Positions 1 through 10,169 of a DNA stretch of 64,000 nt are shown piece by piece. The notes under the pieces are model-generated. The model was not told the DNA's origin. It saw only the letters and a list, made by a program, of their open reading frames with translations, and ran no database searches. The stretch covers positions 10,486,501 through 10,550,500 of the forward strand of contig JAWIIG010000025.1 of NCBI GenBank assembly GCA_033557465.1, in the 5' to 3' direction. The DNA is from Ichthyophis bannanicus. Its lineage: Eukaryota; Chordata; Amphibia; Gymnophiona; Ichthyophiidae. Each line of letters starts with the position of its first letter. The first letter of the stretch is position 1. Position numbers and translations under genes: made by a program.

Positions 1-165
1 TTTCTTTGGTCGCGTGTCTGCCTTCCCTGATGCCGGACCGGTACCGCCGGTCTTTTCTTTTCTTTTCTTCTAAAAAAAAAAAAATATATATATATATATA
101 ATATTTTTCCCTCACTTGGTGTATTTTTCTTCTTAGGCCTTCAGGCCCACAAGAAACTTTCCCTC

Positions 166-1995
166 ATGGAAAAACCAGCCTCTGGCTTCAAAAAATGCAT
201 TAAGTGTAGCGGTACAATTTCTGTGACAGACACCCATGAATGGTGTCTTAAATGTTTGGGGCCTGAACACTCAGTCCCGGATTGCCAGTCCTGTTCTCTA
301 ATGTCTAAACGAGGGTTACAGAACCGAGCAGCCAAGCTCCATGTGCTGTTTCCCACGGATGCACCGGCGGTGGCATTGACATCTTCCAGGTCTTCCTCTC
401 CTGATGAATCTCAGGTAACCAAACATACTTTTAGCAGGTCCTCAAAGGGCAAATCTCCCTCTAAGTATCGAGATGCCTCCGGGCTTGCCCTTGAGGATCC
501 TGCCCCAGCCAATCAACCCCAGCGGGAAGCTCCGGCTTCCAAAGCTCCTCCTATGGGGTTACAGGTTGACATCGATGGCACGGCCTCGACCGATCACCTG
601 TTAGACTGCTCTGGGGTACCGGCACAATTTCCCGGTACCGACATCCAGGCAGTCGTGGCGTCCATGGATCACACTGTGCAATCCATGCAGCAGGCCATAC
701 TGGCTTTCATCAAGGCTGCGACGCCGTCGGTACCGCAAGAAGCCATGTTGTCGGTACCGGTACCAACCTCGATACCAGTACCGGCTGCATCGACATCGGC
801 CAGGATGCCAATTCCGGCTCCCTGTCCTGGGCTCTTTCTCGGTACCGACCCGGTACCGGGGACACCCGATGTCGGTACCAATCGATACGCCTATCGATCT
901 TTGGAATCGGGCAGACGATATTTCGATTCTTCTGATGATTCTGATTCATCTGATGAGTCTCCTGCAGTATCTGTCACCCTTCCTGAGGAGCCGCCTTCTC
1001 CAAAAAGGAGAATGTCTCCTCCAGAGGATTTGTCCTTTCAAGACTTCATAATAGAAGTAGCTAAAGGACTCTCTATTTCAGTAACCTCTGAAAAGGAACC
1101 TAGAGCAAAAAAATTAGATATTTTGGGATACTCTAAGGTTCCCAGAGAGGCAGTCACCTTGCCAATTCATGAAATTCTTCAAGAACATTTGATTGACTTG
1201 TGGGAGACTCCTCTCACCCTTTCTCCTCATTCTCGTAGATTGGACACTATGTACCGTGTCCCTCCTTCTCCTGGATTTCAAAAAACTCAGCTTCCTCACC
1301 ACTCCATTGTGGTGCAGTCAGCTATGAAGAGGATAAAGAGTTCCAAAAGACACTCTTCTACTCCTCCAGGAAGAGAATGCAGGACCTTGGATGCTTTTGG
1401 TAGGAAAATCTTCCAAGCTAGCATGCTTATTGCCAGAATCAATTCATACAGCCTTTATATGGGTATGTTTCTGAAGGAGGTTGCAGAAAAACTGCACAAC
1501 GTTTTCCCTTTTATTCCAGAAGATAAAAGGGATGAATTCCTTCTTTGGCTTAAGCATACTCAAGACATTTCAAAGTTTTCCAACAGGGCAGCCTTTGATT
1601 CTTTTGAAGGTGCCAGCAGAGCCTCAGGCATTGCTATAGCTGCTCGTATAATTGCTTGGCTCCAGGCTTTTGAGCTAGAACCCTGGGTTCAATATGGTTT
1701 AGGAAATCTGCCCTGTACAGGTGAAAACCTATTTGGCAAGGAGTGGCAAATTAAAGCCACTCAAATGGATGCAGAAAATGCTGCTCTGGATAGACTTTCT
1801 AAGTCTACCTCCACTCCGGCCAAGAAAAAATCTTTTAAAAAGTCTTTTTACAAGAAGGGCAGATTTCCTTCCACTTCTGCTCAACAGTCTTCTACAGGTC
1901 GCTTTGCTACTAAGCGTCAGCAACCTAAACAGGCCAGGCCTAAACCTGCAGGGGCTGCTGCAACCCAGCAGTCCCAAGCCCCTCAGGGGTTTTGA
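166..1995 (+). CDS. DIRS copy A gag-like protein, intact, 609 aa
   Basis: This is the structural (gag-like) first ORF of DIRS copy A, presumed to package the element RNA. The start is the ATG at 166, matched by the gag starts of the other copies (38913, 11931, 47420, 54933). Residues 11-43 form a Cys/His cluster with pairs C11/C14, C27/C30 and C40/C43 plus H24 and H35. The same spacing is seen in the divergent GC-rich subfamily, which supports a metal-binding or RNA-binding role by inference. The middle (about 80-290) is Ser/Pro/Thr-rich low-complexity sequence ending in an acidic Asp/Ser stretch. The most conserved block runs from about residue 285 (SPPEDLSFQDF) to about 540. The C-terminus is Lys/Arg/Gln-rich. 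No stop or frameshift interrupts it. It overlaps the start of the pol frame. Confidence 0.88.
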   Translation: MEKPASGFKKCIKCSGTISVTDTHEWCLKCLGPEHSVPDCQSCSLMSKRGLQNRAAKLHVLFPTDAPAVALTSSRSSSPDESQVTKHTFSRSSKGKSPSKYRDASGLALEDPAPANQPQREAPASKAPPMGLQVDIDGTASTDHLLDCSGVPAQFPGTDIQAVVASMDHTVQSMQQAILAFIKAATPSVPQEAMLSVPVPTSIPVPAASTSARMPIPAPCPGLFLGTDPVPGTPDVGTNRYAYRSLESGRRYFDSSDDSDSSDESPAVSVTLPEEPPSPKRRMSPPEDLSFQDFIIEVAKGLSISVTSEKEPRAKKLDILGYSKVPREAVTLPIHEILQEHLIDLWETPLTLSPHSRRLDTMYRVPPSPGFQKTQLPHHSIVVQSAMKRIKSSKRHSSTPPGRECRTLDAFGRKIFQASMLIARINSYSLYMGMFLKEVAEKLHNVFPFIPEDKRDEFLLWLKHTQDISKFSNRAAFDSFEGASRASGIAIAARIIAWLQAFELEPWVQYGLGNLPCTGENLFGKEWQIKATQMDAENAALDRLSKSTSTPAKKKSFKKSFYKKGRFPSTSAQQSSTGRFATKRQQPKQARPKPAGAAATQQSQAPQGF

Positions 1996-3919
1996 CTTGG
2001 TACTAGAGAACTTAACCTTTCTGGCTCTACAACAGCCAGAACCTCTCACCATTCCAGGAGGGTTAGCTCATTTTGCTCCCAGATGGGAGCAAATCACATC
2101 AGAGCAGTGGACCATCTCCATCATCAGAGAGGGCTACAAACTTCATTTCTCAGACCTTCCTCCCTACTCCATGGTGAGACATTTCAATTCTCCCACATCT
2201 CTCCTCGACCTTCTGGATCAGGAGATAACCTCCCTTCTGGCCCAGAGGGCCATAGAAGAAGTTCCTCTTCTTCAACAGGGGTCAGGGTTTTACTCCCCCT
2301 ACTTTCTCATTCCAAAGAAAACAGGGGGATACAGACCCATTCTAGATCTCCGAGAATTGAACAAATTTCTATACAAGGAGAAGTTCAAGATGCTCTCTTT
2401 AGGCACTCTCCTTCCATACCTACAGAGTCAGGATTGGCTTTGTTCTCTAGATCTCAAGGATGCGTACACTCATATACTCATCCATCCATCCCACAGAAAA
2501 TTCCTACGTTTTCTGTTCCAGGGCAAACATTACCAATACAGAGTCCTTCCTTTCGGTCTGGCCTCTGTTCCAAGAGTGTTCACCAAATGCATGGCAATAG
2601 TTGCTGCATTTCTGCACACTCTGGGAATCTTTGTCTTCCCATATCTGGACGACTGGCTCATCCGAGCTCCATCCCAGTCAGAAGCCCAAATTACCCTGGA
2701 CCGCACCAGGAGCATTCTGCAGTATCTGGGACTTGTGGTAAACCTCCCAAAGTCTCAGCTCACCCCTACTCAGTCCATAGAATTCATAGGGGCCTGGTTA
2801 GACACCACTACTGCAAGAGCCTATCTTCCCCAGGCTCGTTGCCAACGTCTAGTGCCATTAGCCTCCCAGATTCAGTCAAAGGACCACTTAACTGCCCGGG
2901 AGATGCTACAACTACTAGGCCACATGGCTACCACAGTACATGTGGTGCCCTATGCTCGCCTACACATGAGAGCAGCTCAGTGGACTTTGTCCACCCAATG
3001 GACTCAAGCTTCAGGAGCTCTCTCAGACCAAATAGCAAACTCCAAACGTCTCTTTTGGTCTCTCCAATGGTGGATGTCCACTCAAAATCTATTGCTGGGG
3101 TCCCCCTTCCAACCTTTGTTGCCCCAAGCAATCCTCACAACAGATGCCTCCTTAACAGGTTGGGGAGCTCATCTACAGGACCTATCCACCCAAGGCACTT
3201 GGTCCCCACAGGAGACCTCCCTTCATATCAACCTCTTGGAACTTCGAGCAGTGTACCTAGCTCTCAAGGTCTTTCATACCCTCCTCAGCTACCAGACAGT
3301 CCTCATTCAAACAGACAATCAGGTAGCTATGTTTTACATAAACAAGCAAGGAGGAACTGGCTCTCTGTCGCTTTGCAACGAAGCTCTAAGATTATGGGCC
3401 TTCGCCAGAGAGCATCAAATCCATCTCCTGGCAGTATACCTCCCAGGAATTCAAAACTCTTGGGCAGACAGACTCAGTCGAGTTCTGCTTCCGCACGAAT
3501 GGTCCCTGCACATGGATCAGGTACTCAGAATCTTCCAGGAATGGGGTACCCCGGACATAGACCTATTTGCAAGTCCGTGGAATGCCAAACTTCCCCGGTT
3601 CTGTTCCAGAATTCCATGTCAGGGAGTTCAGGCCAAGGATGCCTTCCTCCTTCATTGGGGTCAGGACTTCCTGTATGCCTTTCCACCCATTCCCTTGATT
3701 CCCAAGACTCTTTTCAAACTTCAGAGGGATCAAGGATCTATGATCCTCATAGCTCCACACTGGCCACGCCAAGTGTGGTACCCTCTGCTTCTGCATCTCT
3801 CCCAAGCCCCCTCCCTGGACTTAGGAGCTGCTCCAGACCTTCTGTCTCAGGAGGAGGGGACTTTGTGGCATCCAAACCCCAAGTCCCTTCACCTCAGAGC
3901 TTGGTTACTGAAGGCCTAG
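1769..3919 (+). CDS. DIRS copy A pol: reverse transcriptase, RNase H and methyltransferase-like region
   Basis: This frame is +1 relative to gag and is open from 1721. The first ATG in frame is at 1769, inside gag, but the true initiation mode (frameshift, reinitiation or splicing) cannot be read from sequence. Domains in order: an N-terminal linker; RT with FLIPKKTGGYRPILDLR, the first catalytic Asp in SLDLKDAYTH and the active-site box FPYLDDWLI; RNase H with LTTDASLTGWG, INLLELRAV and QTDNQVAMFYINKQGG; then the DLFASPWN and YAFPPIPLIPK block, which lies where DIRS elements carry a domain related to DNA N6-adenine methyltransferases. Catalytic motifs are intact. It ends in TAG just as the recombinase domain begins in the -1 frame. 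Confidence 0.88.
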   Translation: MQKMLLWIDFLSLPPLRPRKNLLKSLFTRRADFLPLLLNSLLQVALLLSVSNLNRPGLNLQGLLQPSSPKPLRGFDLVLENLTFLALQQPEPLTIPGGLAHFAPRWEQITSEQWTISIIREGYKLHFSDLPPYSMVRHFNSPTSLLDLLDQEITSLLAQRAIEEVPLLQQGSGFYSPYFLIPKKTGGYRPILDLRELNKFLYKEKFKMLSLGTLLPYLQSQDWLCSLDLKDAYTHILIHPSHRKFLRFLFQGKHYQYRVLPFGLASVPRVFTKCMAIVAAFLHTLGIFVFPYLDDWLIRAPSQSEAQITLDRTRSILQYLGLVVNLPKSQLTPTQSIEFIGAWLDTTTARAYLPQARCQRLVPLASQIQSKDHLTAREMLQLLGHMATTVHVVPYARLHMRAAQWTLSTQWTQASGALSDQIANSKRLFWSLQWWMSTQNLLLGSPFQPLLPQAILTTDASLTGWGAHLQDLSTQGTWSPQETSLHINLLELRAVYLALKVFHTLLSYQTVLIQTDNQVAMFYINKQGGTGSLSLCNEALRLWAFAREHQIHLLAVYLPGIQNSWADRLSRVLLPHEWSLHMDQVLRIFQEWGTPDIDLFASPWNAKLPRFCSRIPCQGVQAKDAFLLHWGQDFLYAFPPIPLIPKTLFKLQRDQGSMILIAPHWPRQVWYPLLLHLSQAPSLDLGAAPDLLSQEEGTLWHPNPKSLHLRAWLLKA

Positions 3920-4952
3920 ACCTTCAAGACTTCAATCTTTCGCAACAAGTGAAGGATATCCTTCATGCTTCCAGGAAACCTTCCACTAGGCGTTCCTATG
4001 CCTTTAAATGGAAAAGATTTTCCATTTGGTGTGCTCAAAAGGGTCTTGACCCTCTGGCACTTCCTCTGAATTCTTTATTAGAATATCTCCTGCATCTTGC
4101 CAATGCAGGCCTTAAGACGAATTCAGTAAGGGTCCATTTAAGTGCTATTGCAGCATCCCTTAAGCCTATCAATGGACAACCTGTTTCCTCTCATCCTCTT
4201 ATTGCAAGATTTATGAGAGGCCTAACTTTAAACCTCCCATTCGACCTCCTCTGGTGGCATGGGATTTAAATTTGGTTCTTGGTCCGCTTATGAAGCCACC
4301 TTTTGAACCATTAGCCACTACCTCCTTGAAATTTCTTTCCTGCAAGGTTATTTTCCTTATTGCAATCACTTCTGCTCGCCGCATCAGTGAACTGCAGGCC
4401 TTAGTGGCTAATCCACCTTATACAAGATTTCATCATGATAAGGTAGTCCTTGGGACAAATCCTCATTTTATGCCTAAAGTGGTCTCACCTTTTCATATTA
4501 ATCAAGAGGTATATTTACCTGTCTTTTTCCCAGCTCCTCATGCATCAACTGCAGAGAGGAACCTTCATACTCTAGATTGTAAAAGAGCTCTAGCTTTTTA
4601 CTTACACAGGACACAGCAACATAGAAAGTCTTCCCAGCTTTTTGTTGCTTTAGATCCTTCTCATTTAGGACTTCCAGTCTCCAAAAGAACACTGTCCAAT
4701 TGGATTGCCCAGTGTATTTCTTTTGCTTACCAGAGTAAGAACCTTTCTCTGGAGGGCCATGTCACAGCTCACAATGTGAGGGCCATGGCCACCTCTATGG
4801 CTCATCTTCATTCTGTGTCCATCGATCAGATCTGTCGAGCAGCCACCTGGGCCTCGGTTCATACCTTCACAGCCCATTACTGTTTGGACAAGGACTCCCC
4901 CCGGGATGCCTTGTTTGGGCAGGCTGTCCTCAGACACTTGTTCCATTCTTGA
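3913..4952 (+). pseudogene. DIRS copy A tyrosine recombinase, broken by one frameshift
   Basis: This gene would integrate the circular DNA intermediate by site-specific strand exchange. The N-terminal core-binding part (ASRKPSTRRSYAFKWKRF) is read in the gag frame (frame 1) up to about 4230. Relative to copy C (near 42965-42985) A lacks four bases at about 4228-4235, so the catalytic half continues in another frame to the stop ending at 4952. The catalytic residues are all recognisable: the first Arg in TSARRISEL, the HxxR motif in TAHNVRAMA, the Trp in RAATW and the nucleophile Tyr in HYCLDKD. The domain directly follows pol. The reading frame that carries it is also open backwards across most of pol. 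Confidence 0.85.
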
Positions 4953-5062
4953 ACAACTCCTGCCCTCCTTCCCTGAATGGATGCCTGAGATCCATAGGAA
5001 GACGAGGAACCCTTCTGGGTCTCATACCCTTGGGGATCTCCCAGGCATCTTAGCTAGGGAGT

Positions 5063-5160
5063 CCCCATATGTGAGGACTTATTCCTGCTTGTTCCTGGAG
5101 ATAGCACAGTTACTTACCTGTAACAGGTGATCTCTGGGAACAGCAGGAATTAGTCCTCAC
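5063..5160. repeat. Internal complementary region of DIRS copy A
   Basis: The left half (about 5066-5103, GTGAGGACTTATTCCTGC onward) is the reverse complement of the element's 5' terminus as seen in copies C and I. The right half (about 5104-5160, including ACCTGTAACAGGT) is the reverse complement of the 3' terminus at about 5380-5438. DIRS elements use such a region as a template to join both ends into a circle. Confidence 0.8.
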
Positions 5161-5239
5161 AACCCACCCACCTCCCCTAGGAGTTGTATCTCTCTCTTTG
5201 TCTTTCCTTTACTCTCTCTCTCTCTCTATTGTCTCAGCT

Positions 5240-5438
5240 TTAAACTTGAACTGAGGAGAGTTGGTAGGAAAGGCGGGAAGGCAGCGCTCATGCGCTGTGG
5301 GATGCCCCAAAAGCTTTCATTCTGGGATGCTGGGGAGCATTCCCGCGCAGGCTCCGTCTGTACCGACGTACCCATATGTGAGGACTAATTCCTGCTGTTC
5401 CCAGAGATCACCTGTTACAGGTAAGTAACTGTGCTTTA
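5240..5438. repeat. 3' inverted terminal repeat of DIRS copy A
   Basis: The segment from AGTTGGTAGGAAAGGCGGG to the terminal GTGCTTT is the reverse complement of the 5' ends seen at 28001-28180 and 38521-38700. It is preceded by a CT-rich tract (about 5186-5230) shared by all subfamily-1 copies. Confidence 0.8.
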
Positions 5439-5999
5439 CTGCCTCAGGGAGTGGGAATGTGTTGTGCCTATTATGCAGAAACCACTATGAAATAAAATGG
5501 TACCAGTCAGAGCAAGACTAAGTTATATTCCTACTTGCACATATAAAAAAAATAAGGCTACTCTCAAATGATTCTTGACTGCTTTTAACTGGTATGAAAA
5601 CCCAAATATTGGACACCCATGAATTAAGAAGACAAATCAGCAAACATGATTTAATAATGCTAATGGTGTCTAACCAATCAGTGCTACAAAAGGACAAAAT
5701 ACCTACTGAAACCTAGCGGAATACTCACTCAGATTTCGTTTGCCAGCTTCCTAACCAGTCAGTCAGACAGATTCAGTAGCAGCTTTCAAAATCTCCAAAA
5801 ACGCCACGCATGCATCTTTTTTTTTTTTTTTCTTTTTTAGAGGAAGGATAAATCTGACATCCCTCACAATTAGAGGGAATCCCTATCCATTAAAACTACC
5901 AAAATCGGAATGCTAAAAAGCACTAACTAGCCATCAAGTATTACCTTCAGCATATAACCAGTCATGATGGAAAGGAGAAGTCCAGAATCACCACACAAC
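5439..5999. other. Unassigned sequence between DIRS A and a Penelope fragment
   Basis: No coding frame or recognisable repeat, apart from a T-rich run near 5818-5840. Confidence 0.5.
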
Positions 6000-6730
6000 C
6001 ACCCTCGCATTCTCAGACCTACCATATTAAAAACCATCAGCAACCTGCTCTCCAATCTGTATGCTCATTTAATCCTCTTGGTTTTAAAGTGTTTAACCTG
6101 AAGATCTATTTTTGTTCCCTATGGACCAATATTTATTTAATGTTTTTTTTAATACCGCTTTAACAAAGCGGTTTACATTGTAACTTAAACCTGGTAATGT
6201 ACATTAAACAGGAACCTTGATAACTTTGGATTTTTTTCTGAGGCAATGGAGGGTTAAATGACTTGCCTAAGGCTACAGGGAGTGCTAGTGGAAACCCTGG
6301 TCTCTTGGTTCCCAAGCCAGTGCTCTAACCATTAGGCTACTCCTCCACTCCAATATTTGATTCTGGTAACCACTTGTTTCTAAAGGAGGAATATGGTCAA
6401 ACACAAAACATTGCAAATCTTCAAATACATGATTAGCTAATGTGCAGTGCTGTAAAAGCACTACTCTATGCTTCAGTAAACTCCAATGTTCAATAAATTG
6501 TATCTTAAATTGGTGTATCGTTTTGCTAACATAGGCTAGACCACATGGACAGAGAATTACATATACTATAAACTCTGTACGACATATGGTAGCCCATCGT
6601 AGTCTATATTGATGATCATGATATGTGAATACCGTTAAAGAGAGCATCATATTGCAGAATGAACATTGACCACTTTCTTTATGTCCTAAAGGGGTCACAT
6701 TGGTCTCTTATTTATCTGGTATGACCATGG
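6000..6730 (-). mobile_element. Penelope-like element fragment (GIY-YIG endonuclease part), minus strand, split by a SINE
   Basis: On the minus strand, about 6706-6359 translates to a Cys-containing block (CSFCNMM), then VYVILCPCGLAYVSKT followed by an EHW segment. This is the pattern of the GIY-YIG-like endonuclease at the C-terminus of Penelope-like retroelements. The frame reaches a SINE at 6349. Beyond the SINE, below 6126, it resumes with the typical C-terminal motif LNTLKPRGLNEH. The reverse transcriptase part is not visible. The copy is a decayed 3' remnant with no start codon and scattered stops. The family assignment rests on motif order, not alignment. Confidence 0.65.
6135..6349 (-). 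mobile_element. tRNA-derived SINE, minus strand, 9-bp target duplication
   Basis: The minus strand begins with a tRNA-like head (GGAGGAGTAGCCTAATGGTT, A-box region about 6322-6343) and ends in an A-rich tail after a segment containing the complementary pair ACCGCTTT/AAAGCGGT. The 9-mer CCAATATTT flanks it at 6126-6134 and 6350-6358. It sits inside the minus-strand Penelope frame, so it is younger than that fragment. A second member with a similar tail is at 21213-21516. Confidence 0.75.
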
Positions 6731-7095
6731 AACGTAGTAGATCTTTTAAATTTTGACCTTGAGAAAAAACAAAGCAGGGTTTGATGCTTTCTAAACTTGG
6801 TATGATTTGTAGCTAGTTATATCTATACGTGATCCTCAAAAAGGTATATTTATGGGGCTTGTATGTGCAAAAGGAGTTGTTGCAGCCAAAAGCCTCAATT
6901 TTAGTAGATGAGGGAGGCTCCATTGGTGTGTGTTCTGCCCTTCTCTATTTGGGCTTCTCAAGTGACAGCTATAATATATAAACATTGGCAGATATTGCAA
7001 GTACATTCCTGTGCTTTTCTAATCTACCTACAGTATTATAGCATATCGACGAGGCAAAAATATAGCCAATTTTGTAAGCCATTTTGTGACTTGAA
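6731..7095. other. Unassigned sequence between two Penelope-like fragments
   Basis: No convincing coding frame. It may hold decayed upstream parts of either flanking Penelope-like copy. Confidence 0.35.
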
Positions 7096-7489
7096 GTGGA
7101 TCTCACTAATTCTTTCCTAGGGCATTTTTGCTATAATGAATGTGAATTTTGTGCATTGACCATAGTAGATGAAGTTTGGCATTATCCTAATTCAGACAAA
7201 GGCTGGAGAAATAGAAGCTATACCAACTATCGCACTTTCTTTGTGGTATATATATTGGTATGTCCTTGTAAGAAAATATATGTAGAACATACCAAACGTA
7301 CTATCGTATAACGTCTACGAGAACACCGATCTCGCCTTAACACAGAAAACAGATGCACCCCTATAGTAGAGCATGGTCTTCAAATGGGACATTTGTTTAA
7401 TCAACCTGGCTGGCGAATAATTGATCATGTTCCTTCCCACCGGCGGGGGGGGTGGGGGGGGGCGGCAATCGGGAGACTCGCCTGAATTA

Positions 7490-7640
7490 CACAGGTACAC
7501 TACCAAAAAACTGCCTCCAGTTTTGCAACTGATTCCTATAGATTTTGGGGTGCTGAATCCAGGAAAAATAGCCAAAATGTTCCATCACGTCACGTTTTCT
7601 AGCAAAATTAGATTTCTTACCCATATAAGGAATGTTCACA
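7490..7640. repeat. Left terminal inverted repeat of the DNA transposon
   Basis: Pairs with 10170-10328. The first 13 bases are identical. The rest is imperfect, with the right end carrying an extra A/T run near 10301-10316. Confidence 0.8.
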
Positions 7641-7993
7641 TAATTTCTTTTTAGCCGACTGCAGTTTATTTTCTTGGCCCAAAATAGAGGTTGTAATGGT
7701 TAACTAACTAGAAACACTCCCTCATGATATTTTAGAGTGTTTTGTATTCATTTTATACATTAACAGGACAATTGGGAGGCGGGGGGCTAAATCCAGTACT
7801 CGCGCTGGCGCATGTTCTTTCCTGTTCGCCTCGCCTCGTTCGCTCGCTCAAACACGGTGGTTGCGACATGAACGTTCCTGTCAAATTTCAATTTCTTGCA
7901 AGTTCATTATTACCTTTTGTTTGCTCAGTCGTAATCCAGCTTTATTCCGAAGTGGTTCACTACAGTTGTAGTTTGCAGTGCTGTGTATTTGTG

Positions 7994-9723
7994 ATGGCTC
8001 ACAGAGCCAGAGGTTGCGTCAACTCTCCGGACAGTTTTTGTTTTATTTGTGGGGAATATACCGTGAAAAAGCGGCAGAGGAACATTTCTGCATTTATTAA
8101 AAAAGTATATTTTGCCTATTTCGTTTTGAAGTTAGGCGATCAAGACAAACCGTGGGCTCCTCACAAAGTGTGCAAGACATGTGAGGAAGATCTACGCTTA
8201 TGGATGAAAGGTAAAAAAACAAGCATTTCATTTCGGAATACCTATGATGTGGCGTGAACAAAGAGACCACAGCAGTGACTGCTATTTTTGCTCTTGCATT
8301 GTGAAGGGATACAACTTAAAAAATAAGAACGTAATAAGTTACCCCAACCTTCCCTCAGCAATTAGGCCTATGCCTCATAGCAACGAAGTACCTGTGCCTG
8401 AACCACCAAAATCTTTGGATCATATTTGTGTGGACGGTTCTGATCATGATGAGACTCATCAGATGGCTTTTCCCAATGAGTCCAGTACTTCCGAGTTTGA
8501 AACTGAACCAGATCCGAAACCTGAACTTTTCTCTCAAGCTGAATTGAATGATTTAGTCCGGGATTTAGGGCTCCCAAAAGATGCTGCCCAACTGCTAGGT
8601 TCTCGGCTTAAACAGAAAAATCTATTGTAACCAGGAACAACTTTTTATTGGTACCGCAATTGCGAGACACAATTTTTGAAGTATTTCAGCAAAGAGGAAG
8701 ATTTGGTATTTTGCAACGATATATACGGAGTGATGGAAAAGTTTAAACTAAAGTATGATCCTGCTGAATGGCAGCTGTTCATTGATTCGTCAAAAGACAG
8801 CATAAAAGGTGTTCTTCTTCATAATGGCAACACATTCGCTTCAGTTCCTATTGCTCACTCTGTTATTCTCCAAGAAAAATACGAGAATTTGGCCCTGATT
8901 CTTCAGAAGATTCGTTATGATGAGCATAAGTGGATGATTTGTGGAGACTTTAAAATTCTATCCATGCTATTAGGGCAGCAATCCGGTTTCACCAAATATC
9001 CCTGCTTCCTTTGCTTGTGGGATAGCCGGGCCCGCGACCTACACTGGGGGGAAAAAAGACTGGCCAATTCGGGAGTATTTGAGACCCGGTGAGAAAAATG
9101 TTCTTCATGAGAGCTTGGTACCTCGTGATAAAATTCTATTACCACCTCTCCACATTAAGTTGGGTCCCATTAAGCAATTCATCAAGTCCCTTCCAAAAGA
9201 TGGTGAGTGCTTTCGGTACCTTTGCTCAAAGTTCCCCCGACTTTCTGAAGCAAAGCTAAAGGAAGGAGTGTTTGTTGGCCCTGATATAAGGAAACTCATT
9301 TCAGATGGAGCATTCGCTGAAACGATGTCTGAGAAGGAAAAAGAAGCCTGGGATTCCTTCAAGGATGATGTTCTCAAATTCTTGGGGAACAGGCGGGATG
9401 AGAACTATAAGGATATTGTTGCCAGGATGCTCAATGCCTTCAAAGAACAAGGCTGTAACATGAGCCTGAAAGTCCATTTCTTGCACTCCCATGTGAACTA
9501 CTTTCCCGAAAACTTGGGGGCGTACAGTGAAGAACAAGGTGAAAGGTTTCACCAGGACATCAAGGACGCAGAGAGAAGGTACCAAGGAAGATGGAACACC
9601 ACTATGATGGCTGATTTCTGCTGGTTGCTGCTGCGGGAAACCCCAGATGAAAAATACGCCAAGCAGCGCACCAAGAGAAGCATTCGGGGGAAGAAGAAAC
9701 GGGCCCACCAGGAGATTGATTGA
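7994..9723 (+). pseudogene. Transposon-borne protein of unclassified family (zinc-cluster N-terminus, possible DDE-type transposase), decayed
   Basis: Translation starts at the ATG at 7994 (MAHRARG) and would give about 575 residues. The line is broken by a frameshift near 8237-8245, a TAA at 8628-8630 and a frameshift in the G/A run near 9047-9060. The N-terminal 100 residues carry three CxxC pairs (FCFICGEY, CKTCEE, CYFCSC), a spacing reminiscent of ZAD or THAP-like DNA-binding zinc modules. Downstream are LFIDSSKDS (Asp at 8784-8786), ICGDFK (Asp at 8946-8948), a KYPCFLCLWD CxxC motif and SEEQGERFHQD (Glu at 9529-9534). That order could be the Asp/Asp/Glu triad of an RNase H-fold transposase with a zinc insertion; this is inference. 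I recall very similar uncharacterised multicopy proteins from arthropod and cnidarian genomes. An AATAAA lies at 9786-9791. The position inside matched inverted ends makes it the best transposase candidate. Confidence 0.7.
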
Positions 9724-10169
9724 CCCAAGAATGACTTTAAAATCTAAACTTTGTTGACAAATATCGTGTTTTTACTAAACTTTGAAATAAAAATTTGCTA
9801 GTTATTACCACAGTGTCGGATCTCATTTATTAGAATTTTATTTTCACACCATTGGGTGTTTGTCTTCATGTATTGCAATGGTGCGGTTTGCGTTTTCTAT
9901 TCTTACATACATACCTGTACAACATTTTTTGCACATTTCATTGCTTTGCTTTGTGTCTAACCTCGCTCTTATATGCTCAATGTTTGTGCACATGTATGTG
10001 GCTGTTTTAAGTGCAGACAATTTTGCTACCATCACAGTGTGTTTTGTTGACATTACTCTATTCTTATGTGCTGCCTTGTTACAATTTTCTTTATTCTTAT
10101 TTGAATAACTACTAAACAATTAGTATAAAGAATTCATCCAAGAAACTTTTATCTCGATCGCACTCAATC

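Larger units (their letters stand above)
1..5438 (+). mobile_element. DIRS-type tyrosine-recombinase retrotransposon, copy A (subfamily 1; 5' end outside window)
   Basis: The order gag, RT/RNase H/methyltransferase-like pol, tyrosine recombinase, internal complementary region, inverted terminal repeat is the DIRS1-type architecture. Copy C (38521-44180) is a close relative and has 392 nt before its gag ATG; copy A has only 165 nt here, so about 227 nt of its 5' end lie outside the window. The leader has a (TA)n tract near 84-106. The 3' end is placed at the terminal CTTT near 5438 by comparison with C. Gag and pol are open and the recombinase has one frameshift, so this is one of the younger copies. 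No target duplication can be tested. Confidence 0.93.

Noticed and set aside
7421..7654. 77-codon frame starting in the G-rich tract
   Set aside because: It crosses the boundary between the Penelope remnant and the transposon end, so it cannot be a gene.
9844..10119. 91-codon minus-strand frame inside the DNA transposon
   Set aside because: It lies between the gene and the right end with no recognisable motif. The opposite strand is also open, so chance is likely.
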